The notes below the pieces were generated by a model. The model had not been told where the DNA came from, made no database searches, and saw only the letters and a program-made list of their open reading frames with translations. Positions 26,679-35,133 of a stretch of 64,000 bases of DNA are shown here, in pieces. The position numbers and the translations under genes were made by a program. The first letter of the stretch is position 1; every line of letters begins with the position of its first letter. The stretch comes from Rhizobium sp. Q54 (GTDB taxonomy: Bacteria > Pseudomonadota > Alphaproteobacteria > SHVZ01). The DNA is taken from the NCBI GenBank assembly GCA_945871425.1, contig CAMBVS010000003.1:42180-106179 (forward strand), in the 5' to 3' direction.

Positions 26679-28343
26679 TCAGGCGTCGATCCACATGTCC
26701 TTGGCGTCGATGTAGATGCTCGGATGGATCTTGTAGCCCTTGATCTTCTTGTCCGAGTAGTTGAACACCGCGCGCCAGACCGGGACCACCGCCGGGCCGT
26801 CGTCGAGCATGATGCGCTCGAGCTTGGCCATCACCGCGCGGCGCTTCTCGACGTCGAGATAGCCCTCGGCCTCGGTCAGCAGCTTGTCGAACTCGGCATT
26901 CGACCAGTTCGCCTCGTTCCAGGCGGCGCCGGTGCGATAGGCGAGGCCGAGGATCATGGTGCCGAGCGGGCGATGGGCCCAGGTGGTGAAGCCGAACGGC
27001 ACCTTGGTCCAGTTCGCCCAATACTGTGCCGACGGCATCACGTTGATCTTGCAGCGGATGCCCGCTTCCTTCCACTGCTCGACCATGATCTGGACCGCGA
27101 GCAGCTCCCAGTCCGGCTGGGGGCGGGCGTCGATGGTGACGTCGATGCCGTTCGGATATCCCGCCTCGGCCAGAAGCGCCTTCGCCTTGGCAATGTCTTG
27201 CTTGAGATAGCCGATGTCGGCGTATTCCGGATGCACCGGCGCGACATGGTGGTGCTCGCCGGGCTTGCCGAGGCCGCGCAGCGCCCCCTTGAGCACGGCG
27301 TCGTTGTCGGTGGCGTAGCGCAGCGCCTGTCGCACCCGCTTGTCGTCGAAGGGCTTGATCGGGTGGGTACGGGCGACCGCGGTATAGCCGGTCGCAACCG
27401 AGTTGACCTGCACATGCGGCAGCTTCTCGACCGTCGGCAGCGTCGAGATCGCGCCCTGGTAGATCATGTCGACCTGCTTGGAGGCCAGCGCCGAGACCTG
27501 GGCCGCGGCGTCGTCGCCGAGGTCGATGATCTCGTAGCGATCGATGTACGGACCGCCGCCCCAATAGGCCTTCTTGGTCGCGGCGAAGACCGAGCGCTTG
27601 CCGATCTCATGCTCGACCAGCTCGAAGGCGCCGGTGCCGTCGCTGCCGACGCCGAACTTGCCGCCGTCCTCCGGCGAGCAGATCAGCAGCGGGTAGTGGA
27701 ACAGCGATTCCGGGATCGAGAGATTGGCGGAGTTGCCGTTCAGCTTGATGGTGAAGTCGTCGACCTTCTGGATCGCATTCGCATCCCAGAGCTTGACCGA
27801 CTTCCTGGGCGCGCCCTTGGCGTCCTTCTCGCCGCCGTCGTACTCGGTCAGGATGAAGCCCTTGAGTAGGCCGACGACAGACGATCCGGTCTTGTCGTCG
27901 AGGACGCGCTTCAGGTTCCAGACCGCATCGTCGGCGGTGAACTTGCGGCCCTTGCGCCAGGTCACGTCCTTGCGCAGATGCAGGGTCCAGGTCTTGAGAT
28001 CGGGGCTTGCCTCCCACTTCTCGACCAGCGAGGGCCGCGTGACGTTGTCGATGCCGGTGACGGTCAGGTAGTCGAGAACCTGGCGAGCGGAATTGGCCGA
28101 CTCGATCCAGGAATAGGTATGCGGGCTGGAGATGTCCTGCACGCGCATGCCGATGCGGACGATGCCGCCCTTCTTCGGCGCGCCCTGGGCCAGGGCCGGA
28201 GCGGCGAGGCCCACCATGCTGTAGGCGGCCGGCGCGGCGACGCCGAGCAGGACGGCCAGGCGTAGAAACTCGCGGCGCTCGAGCTTGCCGTCGGCGAACT
28301 CTCGGCCGGCCTTCTCGATGATCGGATGCAGCTTCTCGGTCAT
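26679..28343 (-). CDS. ABC transporter substrate-binding protein, family 5 (DppA-like)
   Basis: Extracytoplasmic binding protein of 554 residues from the ATG at 28343, chosen because GGGAGGTGAGC immediately precedes it; an in-frame ATG at 28412 lacks this. A twin-arginine-like signal (RREFLRLAVLLG, then an Ala-rich core ending PALAQG) is present. Family-5 features include YLTVTGIDNVTRPSLVEKWEASPDLKTWTLHLRKDVTW, RQALRYATDNDAVLKGALRG and VVPVWRAVFNYSDKKIKG. First gene of the importer operon. The ligand could be a peptide or, from context, a quaternary amine. Confidence 0.92.
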   Translation of the reverse strand: MTEKLHPIIEKAGREFADGKLERREFLRLAVLLGVAAPAAYSMVGLAAPALAQGAPKKGGIVRIGMRVQDISSPHTYSWIESANSARQVLDYLTVTGIDNVTRPSLVEKWEASPDLKTWTLHLRKDVTWRKGRKFTADDAVWNLKRVLDDKTGSSVVGLLKGFILTEYDGGEKDAKGAPRKSVKLWDANAIQKVDDFTIKLNGNSANLSIPESLFHYPLLICSPEDGGKFGVGSDGTGAFELVEHEIGKRSVFAATKKAYWGGGPYIDRYEIIDLGDDAAAQVSALASKQVDMIYQGAISTLPTVEKLPHVQVNSVATGYTAVARTHPIKPFDDKRVRQALRYATDNDAVLKGALRGLGKPGEHHHVAPVHPEYADIGYLKQDIAKAKALLAEAGYPNGIDVTIDARPQPDWELLAVQIMVEQWKEAGIRCKINVMPSAQYWANWTKVPFGFTTWAHRPLGTMILGLAYRTGAAWNEANWSNAEFDKLLTEAEGYLDVEKRRAVMAKLERIMLDDGPAVVPVWRAVFNYSDKKIKGYKIHPSIYIDAKDMWIDA

Positions 28344-28454
28344 GCTCACCTCCCTGGTGAAGTTGCGCGGTCCGGCCTTTCGCGGCGGTTTCGGCGCAAG
28401 GGTGATCGACATCGGACACGTCGTGGGTCGAGGCTAGTCCAGCGCGCCCGACAG

Positions 28455-28468
28455 GCGCAAGCTTGCGC
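28455..28468. promoter_or_regulatory. Perfect 14-bp palindrome in a divergent promoter region
   Basis: GCGCAAGCTTGCGC lies roughly midway in the 251-bp gap between the divergent ABC binding-protein and dioxygenase genes. A perfect dyad here is a good operator candidate for a shared regulator. No regulator gene adjoins, so the protein is unknown. Confidence 0.45.
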
Positions 28469-28594
28469 ATACCCTGGAGTAGCCGGCCAGCGACATCCGG
28501 TGTCGCGATTGGGCGGAGCGCCTCCCAACTTTGTCCGTGCCGGCCCTTCGATTGTCGCGCAGAATGCGGCTACTCCGACTTTCGGCGCTTATCC

Positions 28595-29617
28595 ATGATC
28601 CCGACCATCGACATCTTGCCCCTACTCGGCCCTCCCACGCGTCTTCGCGAGGACACCGACCGGCGCGTCATGGAGGCGGCCAGCCGGGTCGGGTTTCTGA
28701 CGATCTCGGGCCTGCCGGCCGACGTGCCGCAGGGACCGGCGGTGCGTGCCGGACTGCTTCGGGTTTTCTCGCTGGCGGACGCGGCGAAGCGGGCGCTATG
28801 GCGGCGCAAGTTCGATCCGGCGCGGCCGAACGTCTACCATGGCTGGTTTCCGCTCCAGAACGGCGCCATGACCTACAAGGAGGGCATCGACATGGGGCCG
28901 GACGTCGCCGATCCGGCGATCGCCTGCGATCCGACCGATCCCCTGACCGAGCCGACGCCGCTGCCGGACGAGGCCATCCTGCCGGGCTGGCGGGCGGAGG
29001 CGGGGCAGTACTATCGCGGGATGGAGAGGCTCGGCCGCCTCCTGATGCGGTCGGTCGCCCGCGGCCTCGGCCTGCCCGAGTCCTTCTTCGATGCGTCCTT
29101 CGCCGGCGGCAACTCGACCCTTCGGCTGATCCGCTATCCGGTGCGGCCGCCCGAGTCCTTCGCCGGCGGGGACATGGACGCCATCCTCGTCGACCATGGC
29201 GGCGCACGCCGCCACCTGATCGGCGGCGCCCATGTCGACTCGGGCTTCGTCACCCTGCTGGCCCAGGACGGCATCGAGGGCCTTCAGGCCCGGTCGGCCG
29301 CCGGCACCTGGCTCGACGTTCCGCCGGTCGAAGGCACGCTTGCAGTCAATTTCGGCGGCGTGCTCGAGCGCTGGACCGGTGGGCGGATCAAGGCGACCGA
29401 GCACCGGGTCGTCGGCCCGGGGCGCGAGCGCTTCTCGATCCCGTTCTTCTATGAGCCCCGGGTCGACGCGGTGATCGCGCCCCTGCCGATCCCGGGCGTC
29501 CAACCGTTCGAGCCTTTCCTCTACGGCGACCATCTGTGGGCGGCGATGATGCGTTTCGTCGAGTTTCGCGGGCTCGAGGCGATGCGGCCGCCGCGCGGCC
29601 TCAAGGCTACGGGTTGA
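28595..29617 (+). CDS. 2-oxoglutarate/Fe(II) oxygenase, isopenicillin-N-synthase family
   Basis: A 340-residue non-haem iron oxygenase. The DIOX_N-like N-terminus reads MIPTIDILPLLGPP with ASRVGFLTISGLP. The catalytic barrel carries His-x-Asp in GGAHVDSGFVTLLAQD, a distal His in IKATEHRVVGPG and the Arg/Ser pair for the 2OG carboxylate in ERFSIPFFYEP. Substrate not deducible. It precedes the second DMGDH-like gene by 22 bp, so hydroxylation of, or oxidative attack on, an N-methylated amine before flavin-dependent demethylation is a reasonable hypothesis. No clear Shine-Dalgarno precedes the ATG. Confidence 0.85.
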   Translation: MIPTIDILPLLGPPTRLREDTDRRVMEAASRVGFLTISGLPADVPQGPAVRAGLLRVFSLADAAKRALWRRKFDPARPNVYHGWFPLQNGAMTYKEGIDMGPDVADPAIACDPTDPLTEPTPLPDEAILPGWRAEAGQYYRGMERLGRLLMRSVARGLGLPESFFDASFAGGNSTLRLIRYPVRPPESFAGGDMDAILVDHGGARRHLIGGAHVDSGFVTLLAQDGIEGLQARSAAGTWLDVPPVEGTLAVNFGGVLERWTGGRIKATEHRVVGPGRERFSIPFFYEPRVDAVIAPLPIPGVQPFEPFLYGDHLWAAMMRFVEFRGLEAMRPPRGLKATG

Positions 29618-29639
29618 TCGATCGAACCGGGGGGAGTTG

Positions 29640-32066
29640 ATGAAGTCCCATGTCCGCGTCGCCGTCGTCGGCGGCGGCGTCGTCGGCTGCAGCGTGCTGT
29701 TCCATCTCGCCAAGGCCGGCTGGCGCGATATCGCGCTGCTCGAGCGGCTGGAGCTGACCTCGGGCTCGAGCTGGCACGCGGCCGGCGGCTTCCACACGCT
29801 GAACGGCGACCCGAACGTCGCCAAGCTGCAGAGCTACACGGTGCGGCTCTACAAGGAGATCGAGGAGATCTCCGGGCAGTCCTGCGGGCTTCACATCACC
29901 GGCGGCATGATGCTGGCCGGCACGCCCGAGCGCATGGACTTCCTAAAGCTCGCCCACGCCAAGGGCCGCTATCTCGGCATGGAGACCGAGATCATCGACG
30001 CCGCCGAGGCGAAGCGGCGGCTGCCGCTGCTGGATGAGCGCCACTTCCTCGGCGCCATGTACGACCCGCTGGAAGGGCATCTCGACCCCTCCGGGACCAC
30101 CCATGCCTATGCCAAGGCCGCCCGCAGCCTCGGCGCCGAGATCTACCGCCAGACCCGGGTCGTCGAGCTGAACGCCCGGCCTGACGGCGGCTGGGACGTG
30201 GTCACCGACAAGGGCACCATCCGCGCCGACCACGTGGTGAACGCCGGCGGTCTCTGGGCCCGCGAGGTCGGCCGCATGGTCGGGATCGAGCTTCCGGTGC
30301 TGGCGATGGAGCATCACTACATCGTCACGGAGGACATGCCCGAGGTCGCCGAGGCCAACGCCGCGACCGGCAAGGAACTCATCCATGTCATCGACTTCGA
30401 GGGCGAGGTCTATCTGCGCCAGGAGGGGAAGGGAATCCTGCTGGGATGCTACGAGCGGCAGGGCGTGCCCTGGGCGCCCGACAGCACGTCCTGGGACTTC
30501 GGGCCGGAGCTGCTGGCCGAGGATCTCGACCGGATCGGTCCCAGCCTCGAAGTCAGCTTCAAGCACTTCCCGGCGATGGCGAAGGCAGGAATCAAGCGGG
30601 TGGTGAACGGCCCCTTCACCTTCACCCCCGACGGCAACCCGCTGGTCGGCCCGGTCCGGGGCCTGAGCAACTACTGGGCCGCCTGCGGGGTGATGGCGGG
30701 ATTCAGCCAGGGCGGCGGCGTCGGCCTGGCGCTCGCCAACTGGATGATCGAGGGCGATCCCGGCTTCGACGTCTGGGACATGGACGTGTCGCGCTACGGC
30801 GACTGGGCGACCCCGGCCTATACCAATGCCAAGGTGCGCGAGAACTATTCGCGGCGCTTCCGCATCCGCTTCCCCAACGAGGAGCTGCCGGCCGCCCGCC
30901 CGCTCAAGACCGTGCCGATCCAGAGCCAGCTCGAAGCCGAGAACGCCGTCTTCGGCGCCTCCTACGGCCTCGAATATCCGCTGTGGTTCGCGCCCAAAGG
31001 CATGCCGGCCGAGGAGACCGTCACCTATCGCCGCTCCAACGCCTTTCCCGTCGTCGCCGCGGAGTGCCGGGCGGTCAGGACCGGCGTCGGCCTGATGGAG
31101 ACCTCCGGGTACGGCCGCTACGAGGTGGCCGGGCCGGATGCGGAAGCATTCCTCGATAGCCTGCTCGCCAACCGCATGCCGGCGCCGAGCCGCCTCGTGC
31201 TGGCCCCGATGCTGAATGCCAAGGGCAAGCTGATCGGCGACTTCACCGTCGGTCGGATCGCGCCCGACCGCTTCTTCATCGTCGGCTCAGGACCGGCCGA
31301 AGCCTATCACCTCCGCTGGTTCGAGCGTCAGCGGGGCGGGCGCAACGTCACCATCCGGCCGATGACGGCGGAACTGGCCGGGCTCGCCATCGCCGGGCCG
31401 AAGGCGCGCGACCTGCTGGCGCGGCTGGTCCGCGACGACCTGTCGACCGAGGCGTTTCCCTTCCTTTCGATCCGCCGTATGGCGGTCGGGATGGTGCCGG
31501 CGCTGGTCTCGCGCATCAGCTTCACCGGCGAACTGGGCTATGAGCTCTGGTGCGCGCCGGACAGCCAGCGGGCGCTTTACCAGGCGATCCGGGACGCCGG
31601 CCGCGACCTCGGCCTCGTGCTGTTCGGCAGCCATGCGCTGCTGTCGCTGCGCCTGGAGAAGGGTTTCGGCATCTGGGCCCGCGAGTACCGGCCGATCTAT
31701 GGACCGGAGGAAGCCGGCCTCAAGCGCTTCGTCCGCCTCGACAAGGGCGACTTCGTCGGCCGCGAGGCGGCTAAGGCTGAGCGTGGGGAGGGCGGCGAGC
31801 GCCGGCTGGTGCTGTTCGAGGTCGATGCGCGCGATGCCGATGCCTTCGGCGACGAACCGATCTGGTGCGCCGGCAAGGTCGTCGGCTGGATCACCTCCGG
31901 TGGCTACGGCCACACGGTCGGCAAATCGCTGGCGCTGGGTTATGTGCCGAAGGCGCTCGCCGGGCAGGCATCAGGATTCGAGATCGAGATCATCGGCGAA
32001 CGCCGCGGGGCGCGCATCCTGGAGGCGTCGCCTTACGACGTGAGCGGAGGACGGATGCGGGCGTAG
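29640..32066 (+). CDS. Dimethylglycine dehydrogenase-like FAD/GcvT protein (paralog 2)
   Basis: An 808-residue paralog of the 18522-20933 enzyme with the same architecture. The FAD domain has VAVVGGGVVGCSVLF and TSGSSWHAAGGFHT with the flavinylation-type His. The GcvT-type C-terminus has SFTGELGYELWC and GGYGHTVGKSLALGYV. GGGGGGAG lies 3 nt before the ATG. Sequence blocks such as VNGPFTFTPDGNPLVGPVRG are nearly identical between the paralogs, but the active-site-adjacent segments differ (GGFHTLNGDPN here, ASVHTYNSDAN there), so different N-methyl substrates are likely. Coupled to the upstream oxygenase. Confidence 0.9.
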   Translation: MKSHVRVAVVGGGVVGCSVLFHLAKAGWRDIALLERLELTSGSSWHAAGGFHTLNGDPNVAKLQSYTVRLYKEIEEISGQSCGLHITGGMMLAGTPERMDFLKLAHAKGRYLGMETEIIDAAEAKRRLPLLDERHFLGAMYDPLEGHLDPSGTTHAYAKAARSLGAEIYRQTRVVELNARPDGGWDVVTDKGTIRADHVVNAGGLWAREVGRMVGIELPVLAMEHHYIVTEDMPEVAEANAATGKELIHVIDFEGEVYLRQEGKGILLGCYERQGVPWAPDSTSWDFGPELLAEDLDRIGPSLEVSFKHFPAMAKAGIKRVVNGPFTFTPDGNPLVGPVRGLSNYWAACGVMAGFSQGGGVGLALANWMIEGDPGFDVWDMDVSRYGDWATPAYTNAKVRENYSRRFRIRFPNEELPAARPLKTVPIQSQLEAENAVFGASYGLEYPLWFAPKGMPAEETVTYRRSNAFPVVAAECRAVRTGVGLMETSGYGRYEVAGPDAEAFLDSLLANRMPAPSRLVLAPMLNAKGKLIGDFTVGRIAPDRFFIVGSGPAEAYHLRWFERQRGGRNVTIRPMTAELAGLAIAGPKARDLLARLVRDDLSTEAFPFLSIRRMAVGMVPALVSRISFTGELGYELWCAPDSQRALYQAIRDAGRDLGLVLFGSHALLSLRLEKGFGIWAREYRPIYGPEEAGLKRFVRLDKGDFVGREAAKAERGEGGERRLVLFEVDARDADAFGDEPIWCAGKVVGWITSGGYGHTVGKSLALGYVPKALAGQASGFEIEIIGERRGARILEASPYDVSGGRMRA

Positions 32067-32482
32067 TCGGCGAGTCGCCACCCGCGCAAGGCCCGCTCGT
32101 CGGCTGCCGATGCGGCGTTACGGAAGACGCCCAACACGCCGCCGCCGGACTGGGGCGCGGCGAAGAAGCGCGAATGCGAGACGGCGATCCAGACGGATAA
32201 GGTAGGCTGAGACTTTCGATCCGAGGCGCGATTTTTCCTGGACGAGTGCTTCTCAAGGCACCTAGAGCGTCGAAGAGGTTCGCCGGCGCGCTCAGCGGTC
32301 GGATCTTCGCCCACGTGTCCACCTACTTTTGGGCCGTCATCTTCCTGGTGTGCAAGGACGGCTAGCGCTCCGATTTCTTTGCAGTTGCCAATTCTCACCC
32401 TGCGAATTGCGATGAAGAAAAAGCCCGCTCAAATGCAATCGACGCCAGGACAGTCCAAGCTGATAGAAGCCGCGTCCGGCGA
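32067..32482. other. 416-bp gene-free stretch
   Basis: No convincing gene, RNA or operator was found. The left part reads in short open frames with Arg/Ala/Pro-rich translation typical of non-coding GC-rich DNA. The right part, near the end of the histidine kinase gene, is less GC-rich. A decayed gene cannot be excluded. Confidence 0.4.
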
Positions 32483-33991
32483 TCAGGCCGCGCGGTTCGC
32501 CGACCCACCGACGGGCGCGGGGCCGAGGCGATGGCGCGGGAACCGCAGCTCAACCGTCGTGCCCCGGCCGGTGTCGCTTTGCAGTTGGAAGGAGCCGCCA
32601 TGCGCCTCGATCATGCGTTTGGCCAAGGCCAGCCCGAGCCCCGTCCCTTTGCCGTCGCGCCGAAAGAGATCCCCAACCTCCCGGAATGGCTCAAAGACGC
32701 GGTCGCGGTCGGCGGCGGCGATCCCGGTTCCCGTATCGCGGACGGCGATGACGAGGCCATGGTCGCCGTCGGCTGCCGCTTCGACCTCGATCGTCCCGCC
32801 TCGCGGTGTGATCCTGGCGGCGTTCGATAGCAGGCTTGACAGCATTCGCCGCACGCAGCGTCGATCGGCCCGCAACGGCGGCAGCGATGCGGCCACCGAC
32901 AAGGTGAGCGTCTGGCCGGCCTTGTTCGTCTTCGCTCGCAACGGCGCGCAGGTCGACTCGACCAAGCCCGCGACGTCGAAGATCTCCTCATCCAGCTCGA
33001 ACTTGCCGGCCTCGATCCTGGACAAGTCCAGGATGTCGTTGGCTAGATCCAGCAGATGCCGGCCGGAGACGCTGATGTCGCCAATATACTCGCTGTAGCT
33101 CGGATGGCCGATCGGACCGAAGGCCTCCTGCTTCACCGCATCGGAAAGACCGATGATGGCGTTGAGCGGCGTACGCAGCTCGTGACTCATATCGGCAAGG
33201 AACTCGGACTTCGACCGATAGGCGTCGTCGACTTGCCGCTTAGCCTCGCGCAACTCCGCTTCGTCCTTCTCCCGCTGCGCCGTCATGGCTGCCAGCCGCT
33301 CGGCCATGTCGTTGATCGCCCGCTCCAGCATGCCGATCTCATCCTTGCTGGACGCCACGACACGCGCGGCGAAATCGCCGCGGCCGATCTGCGTGGCGAC
33401 GGTCGCCGCTTCGACGATCGGTCGCACGAAGCGGCGTGACGTCAAGGCTGCCAGCAACGCGCCGATCAGAATCGAGACCGCGCCGGTCGCGAGCATCCAC
33501 TCCATGTCCGCATAGACTTGGTTGACCATCGAGTCGGGGCTCGATGCGAGGACGACGAAGCCGATCCGCCGACCGTTGGCCAGCGTGACCGGCGCGGCCG
33601 CGTAGTGCGTCGCGCCGACGTATTCGCCGATCCGCGCGCCGGTCGAGACGAGCCGCTCGGCGAACGGCAGCGGCAGCGGCATGTCGGCGAACCGGTTTGT
33701 GCCGGTGCCGTCGGAGATAACCAGGCCGTCGACGTCGAGCGCAAAGGCTTCGACGATCAGAGGATTGTAGCGGGCGCCGGATAGGTGCTGTCGCACGCGG
33801 CGGACGTCGAGAACCGCGAGGTCGTCGGCGATGGCGTTCGTCAACGTATCGAGTATGGCGACCGTCGCTCCCTGGAATTCGCGCTCATGCGCCCGGCTCT
33901 CGACCCAGATGGCGACCGCCGTCACGGCGAGCGCGACGCTGGCGATGATCGCCCAGGTATAGGCGAGAAGCCGGAGCCGGATGCTCGTCAT
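32483..33991 (-). CDS. Membrane sensor histidine kinase
   Basis: A 502-residue sensor kinase. TM1 is at about residues 9-30, a periplasmic sensor domain covers 31-165 and TM2 168-185. A HAMP linker (FVRPIVEAATVATQIGRGDF) and a short coiled coil follow. The HisKA box SHELRTPLN has the phospho-acceptor His270, and the HATPase domain has N, G1 (VRDTGTGIA) and G2 (GTGLGLALAKRMI) boxes. No receiver domain and no response regulator lie next to it. The start overlaps the stop of a PhnD-like periplasmic protein by 1 nt, pointing to a binding-protein-assisted sensor. Confidence 0.92.
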   Translation of the reverse strand: MTSIRLRLLAYTWAIIASVALAVTAVAIWVESRAHEREFQGATVAILDTLTNAIADDLAVLDVRRVRQHLSGARYNPLIVEAFALDVDGLVISDGTGTNRFADMPLPLPFAERLVSTGARIGEYVGATHYAAAPVTLANGRRIGFVVLASSPDSMVNQVYADMEWMLATGAVSILIGALLAALTSRRFVRPIVEAATVATQIGRGDFAARVVASSKDEIGMLERAINDMAERLAAMTAQREKDEAELREAKRQVDDAYRSKSEFLADMSHELRTPLNAIIGLSDAVKQEAFGPIGHPSYSEYIGDISVSGRHLLDLANDILDLSRIEAGKFELDEEIFDVAGLVESTCAPLRAKTNKAGQTLTLSVAASLPPLRADRRCVRRMLSSLLSNAARITPRGGTIEVEAAADGDHGLVIAVRDTGTGIAAADRDRVFEPFREVGDLFRRDGKGTGLGLALAKRMIEAHGGSFQLQSDTGRGTTVELRFPRHRLGPAPVGGSANRAA

Positions 33992-34893
33992 CAGCCGGGC
34001 GTCAGGCTGCGAACGAACGGCCGGTACGCCTCGAGGGCGCGCGCCGAGTCGGCGGGAATGTCAAAGAACTTGGTCGTTCGGTTGAATCCCTCGAGCACCT
34101 TGCGGCCGGTCTCGCGGGTCGCCATGGCGATCAGCTCGTCGCGGATCCTGGCCGCCAGCGCCGGCGGGAGCATGGCGCTGTGGCTGACGACCTGGCGCGG
34201 AATCGGCGGCGACGAGGCGATGGCCTTCAGGTGCTTCCGTCTATCCTCGGAGATCTTGGCGAGATCGGTGTCGGAGCTCGCTCCGGCGGCGACCTGCCGG
34301 CGCAGGACCCAGGAGATCGTCGTGTCGTCGTCGCCGCTGAACGTGAATCCGATCCGATCCGCCGTGACCGCCGAATTCTGTCCCGCCACCATAACGAGCC
34401 GGCGTTCGGCGATCAGCAGCCACGGCAAGAGGTAGCCGGTCGACGAGGTCAGCTTCTCGAAGGCGATCATCTTGCCTTTGAGCCCGTCGATGTCCTCGAT
34501 GCCGCTGTCCGCCCTGACGAAGATGACGGAACGGTAGTCGGCCACGCCGCCCTTCCATCCCCTGAGGAACAGGCGGCTCCCCGCCAAGTCGCTGACGACG
34601 AGAGAGATGAGGGGGCTGTCGAAATAGAGGTCGACGGCGCCGGACCGGAGCAGGCCCGCCATCTGTTCCGCCGTCTGCGTGACCTCGACGTCGCCCTTGG
34701 AGATTCCGTCGGCCGCCAGCCGTCCTGCCAGATGTTGCGCGAACGGCAGCCACTCGCGAATCTCGCTGGCCGGGCGCGGACTGATCGAGCCGATCACCAG
34801 CGTCCGCCCCTCGGCGCATGCCGGACTAGCCGCGATCCACGTCCAGATGGCCAGCACTACGGCGGCGAGCCAGCGCGATCCGGGATGTACCAT
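33991..34893 (-). CDS. PhnD-like periplasmic ligand-binding protein, likely sensor partner
   Basis: A 300-residue secreted protein with a signal peptide (AAVVLAIWTWIAASPACA, cleavage near 27) and the phosphonate-binding fold (LVIGSISPRPASEIREWLPFAQHLAGRL, MAGLLRSGAVDLYFDSPLI, LKGKMIAFEKLTSSTGYLLP). No ABC permease or ATPase accompanies it. Instead it is translationally coupled to a histidine kinase, so it probably presents a ligand such as an oxyanion or phosphonate-like compound to that sensor. An AT-rich promoter region lies upstream. Confidence 0.85.
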   Translation of the reverse strand: MVHPGSRWLAAVVLAIWTWIAASPACAEGRTLVIGSISPRPASEIREWLPFAQHLAGRLAADGISKGDVEVTQTAEQMAGLLRSGAVDLYFDSPLISLVVSDLAGSRLFLRGWKGGVADYRSVIFVRADSGIEDIDGLKGKMIAFEKLTSSTGYLLPWLLIAERRLVMVAGQNSAVTADRIGFTFSGDDDTTISWVLRRQVAAGASSDTDLAKISEDRRKHLKAIASSPPIPRQVVSHSAMLPPALAARIRDELIAMATRETGRKVLEGFNRTTKFFDIPADSARALEAYRPFVRSLTPG

Positions 34894-34994
34894 GCTCCGC
34901 CCTCCTCCGACGGCCGCATCGCCGAGCCTGCTCGCCGCATTCTCAGCAGACTGGTCAACTTGGACGGCAGTGTGATCTCAATAAAACTCAAGAG

Positions 34995-35013
34995 AATATT
35001 ATCGATAAATATT
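34995..35013. promoter_or_regulatory. AT-rich palindrome upstream of the sensor pair
   Basis: AATATTATCGATAAATATT is a near-perfect palindrome centred on ATCGAT, inside about 70 bp of AT-rich DNA (34966-35035) that stands out in this GC-rich window. It lies about 105 bp upstream of the PhnD-like gene. It could be the autoregulatory site of the missing response regulator or an upstream promoter element. Confidence 0.45.
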
Positions 35014-35095
35014 ACTTACTTCAATGATCGCCCGTTGAAGCCCGCACTCGCCGGATCGGGCGGCAATTTGATGCGATTCAAAGTGACTTCGTGTT

Positions 35096-35128
35096 CCCTC
35101 CACCTTGGTGGGGGAGGCCAGGGTGGGG
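35096..35128. repeat. Diverged copy of a GC-rich palindromic intergenic repeat
   Basis: The minus strand reads CCCCACCC, then a diverged core, then CCTCCCCCACCAAGGTGGAGGG. This matches the repeat found twice at 42915-43006 with changes in the centre. It sits 6 bp beyond the mttB stop and may double as its terminator. Confidence 0.5.
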
Positions 35129-35133
35129 GGCGC

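Noticed and set aside
34968..34990. CRP-type site (TGTGATCTCA...)
   Set aside because: Only one half-site fits; the second TCACA half is absent.
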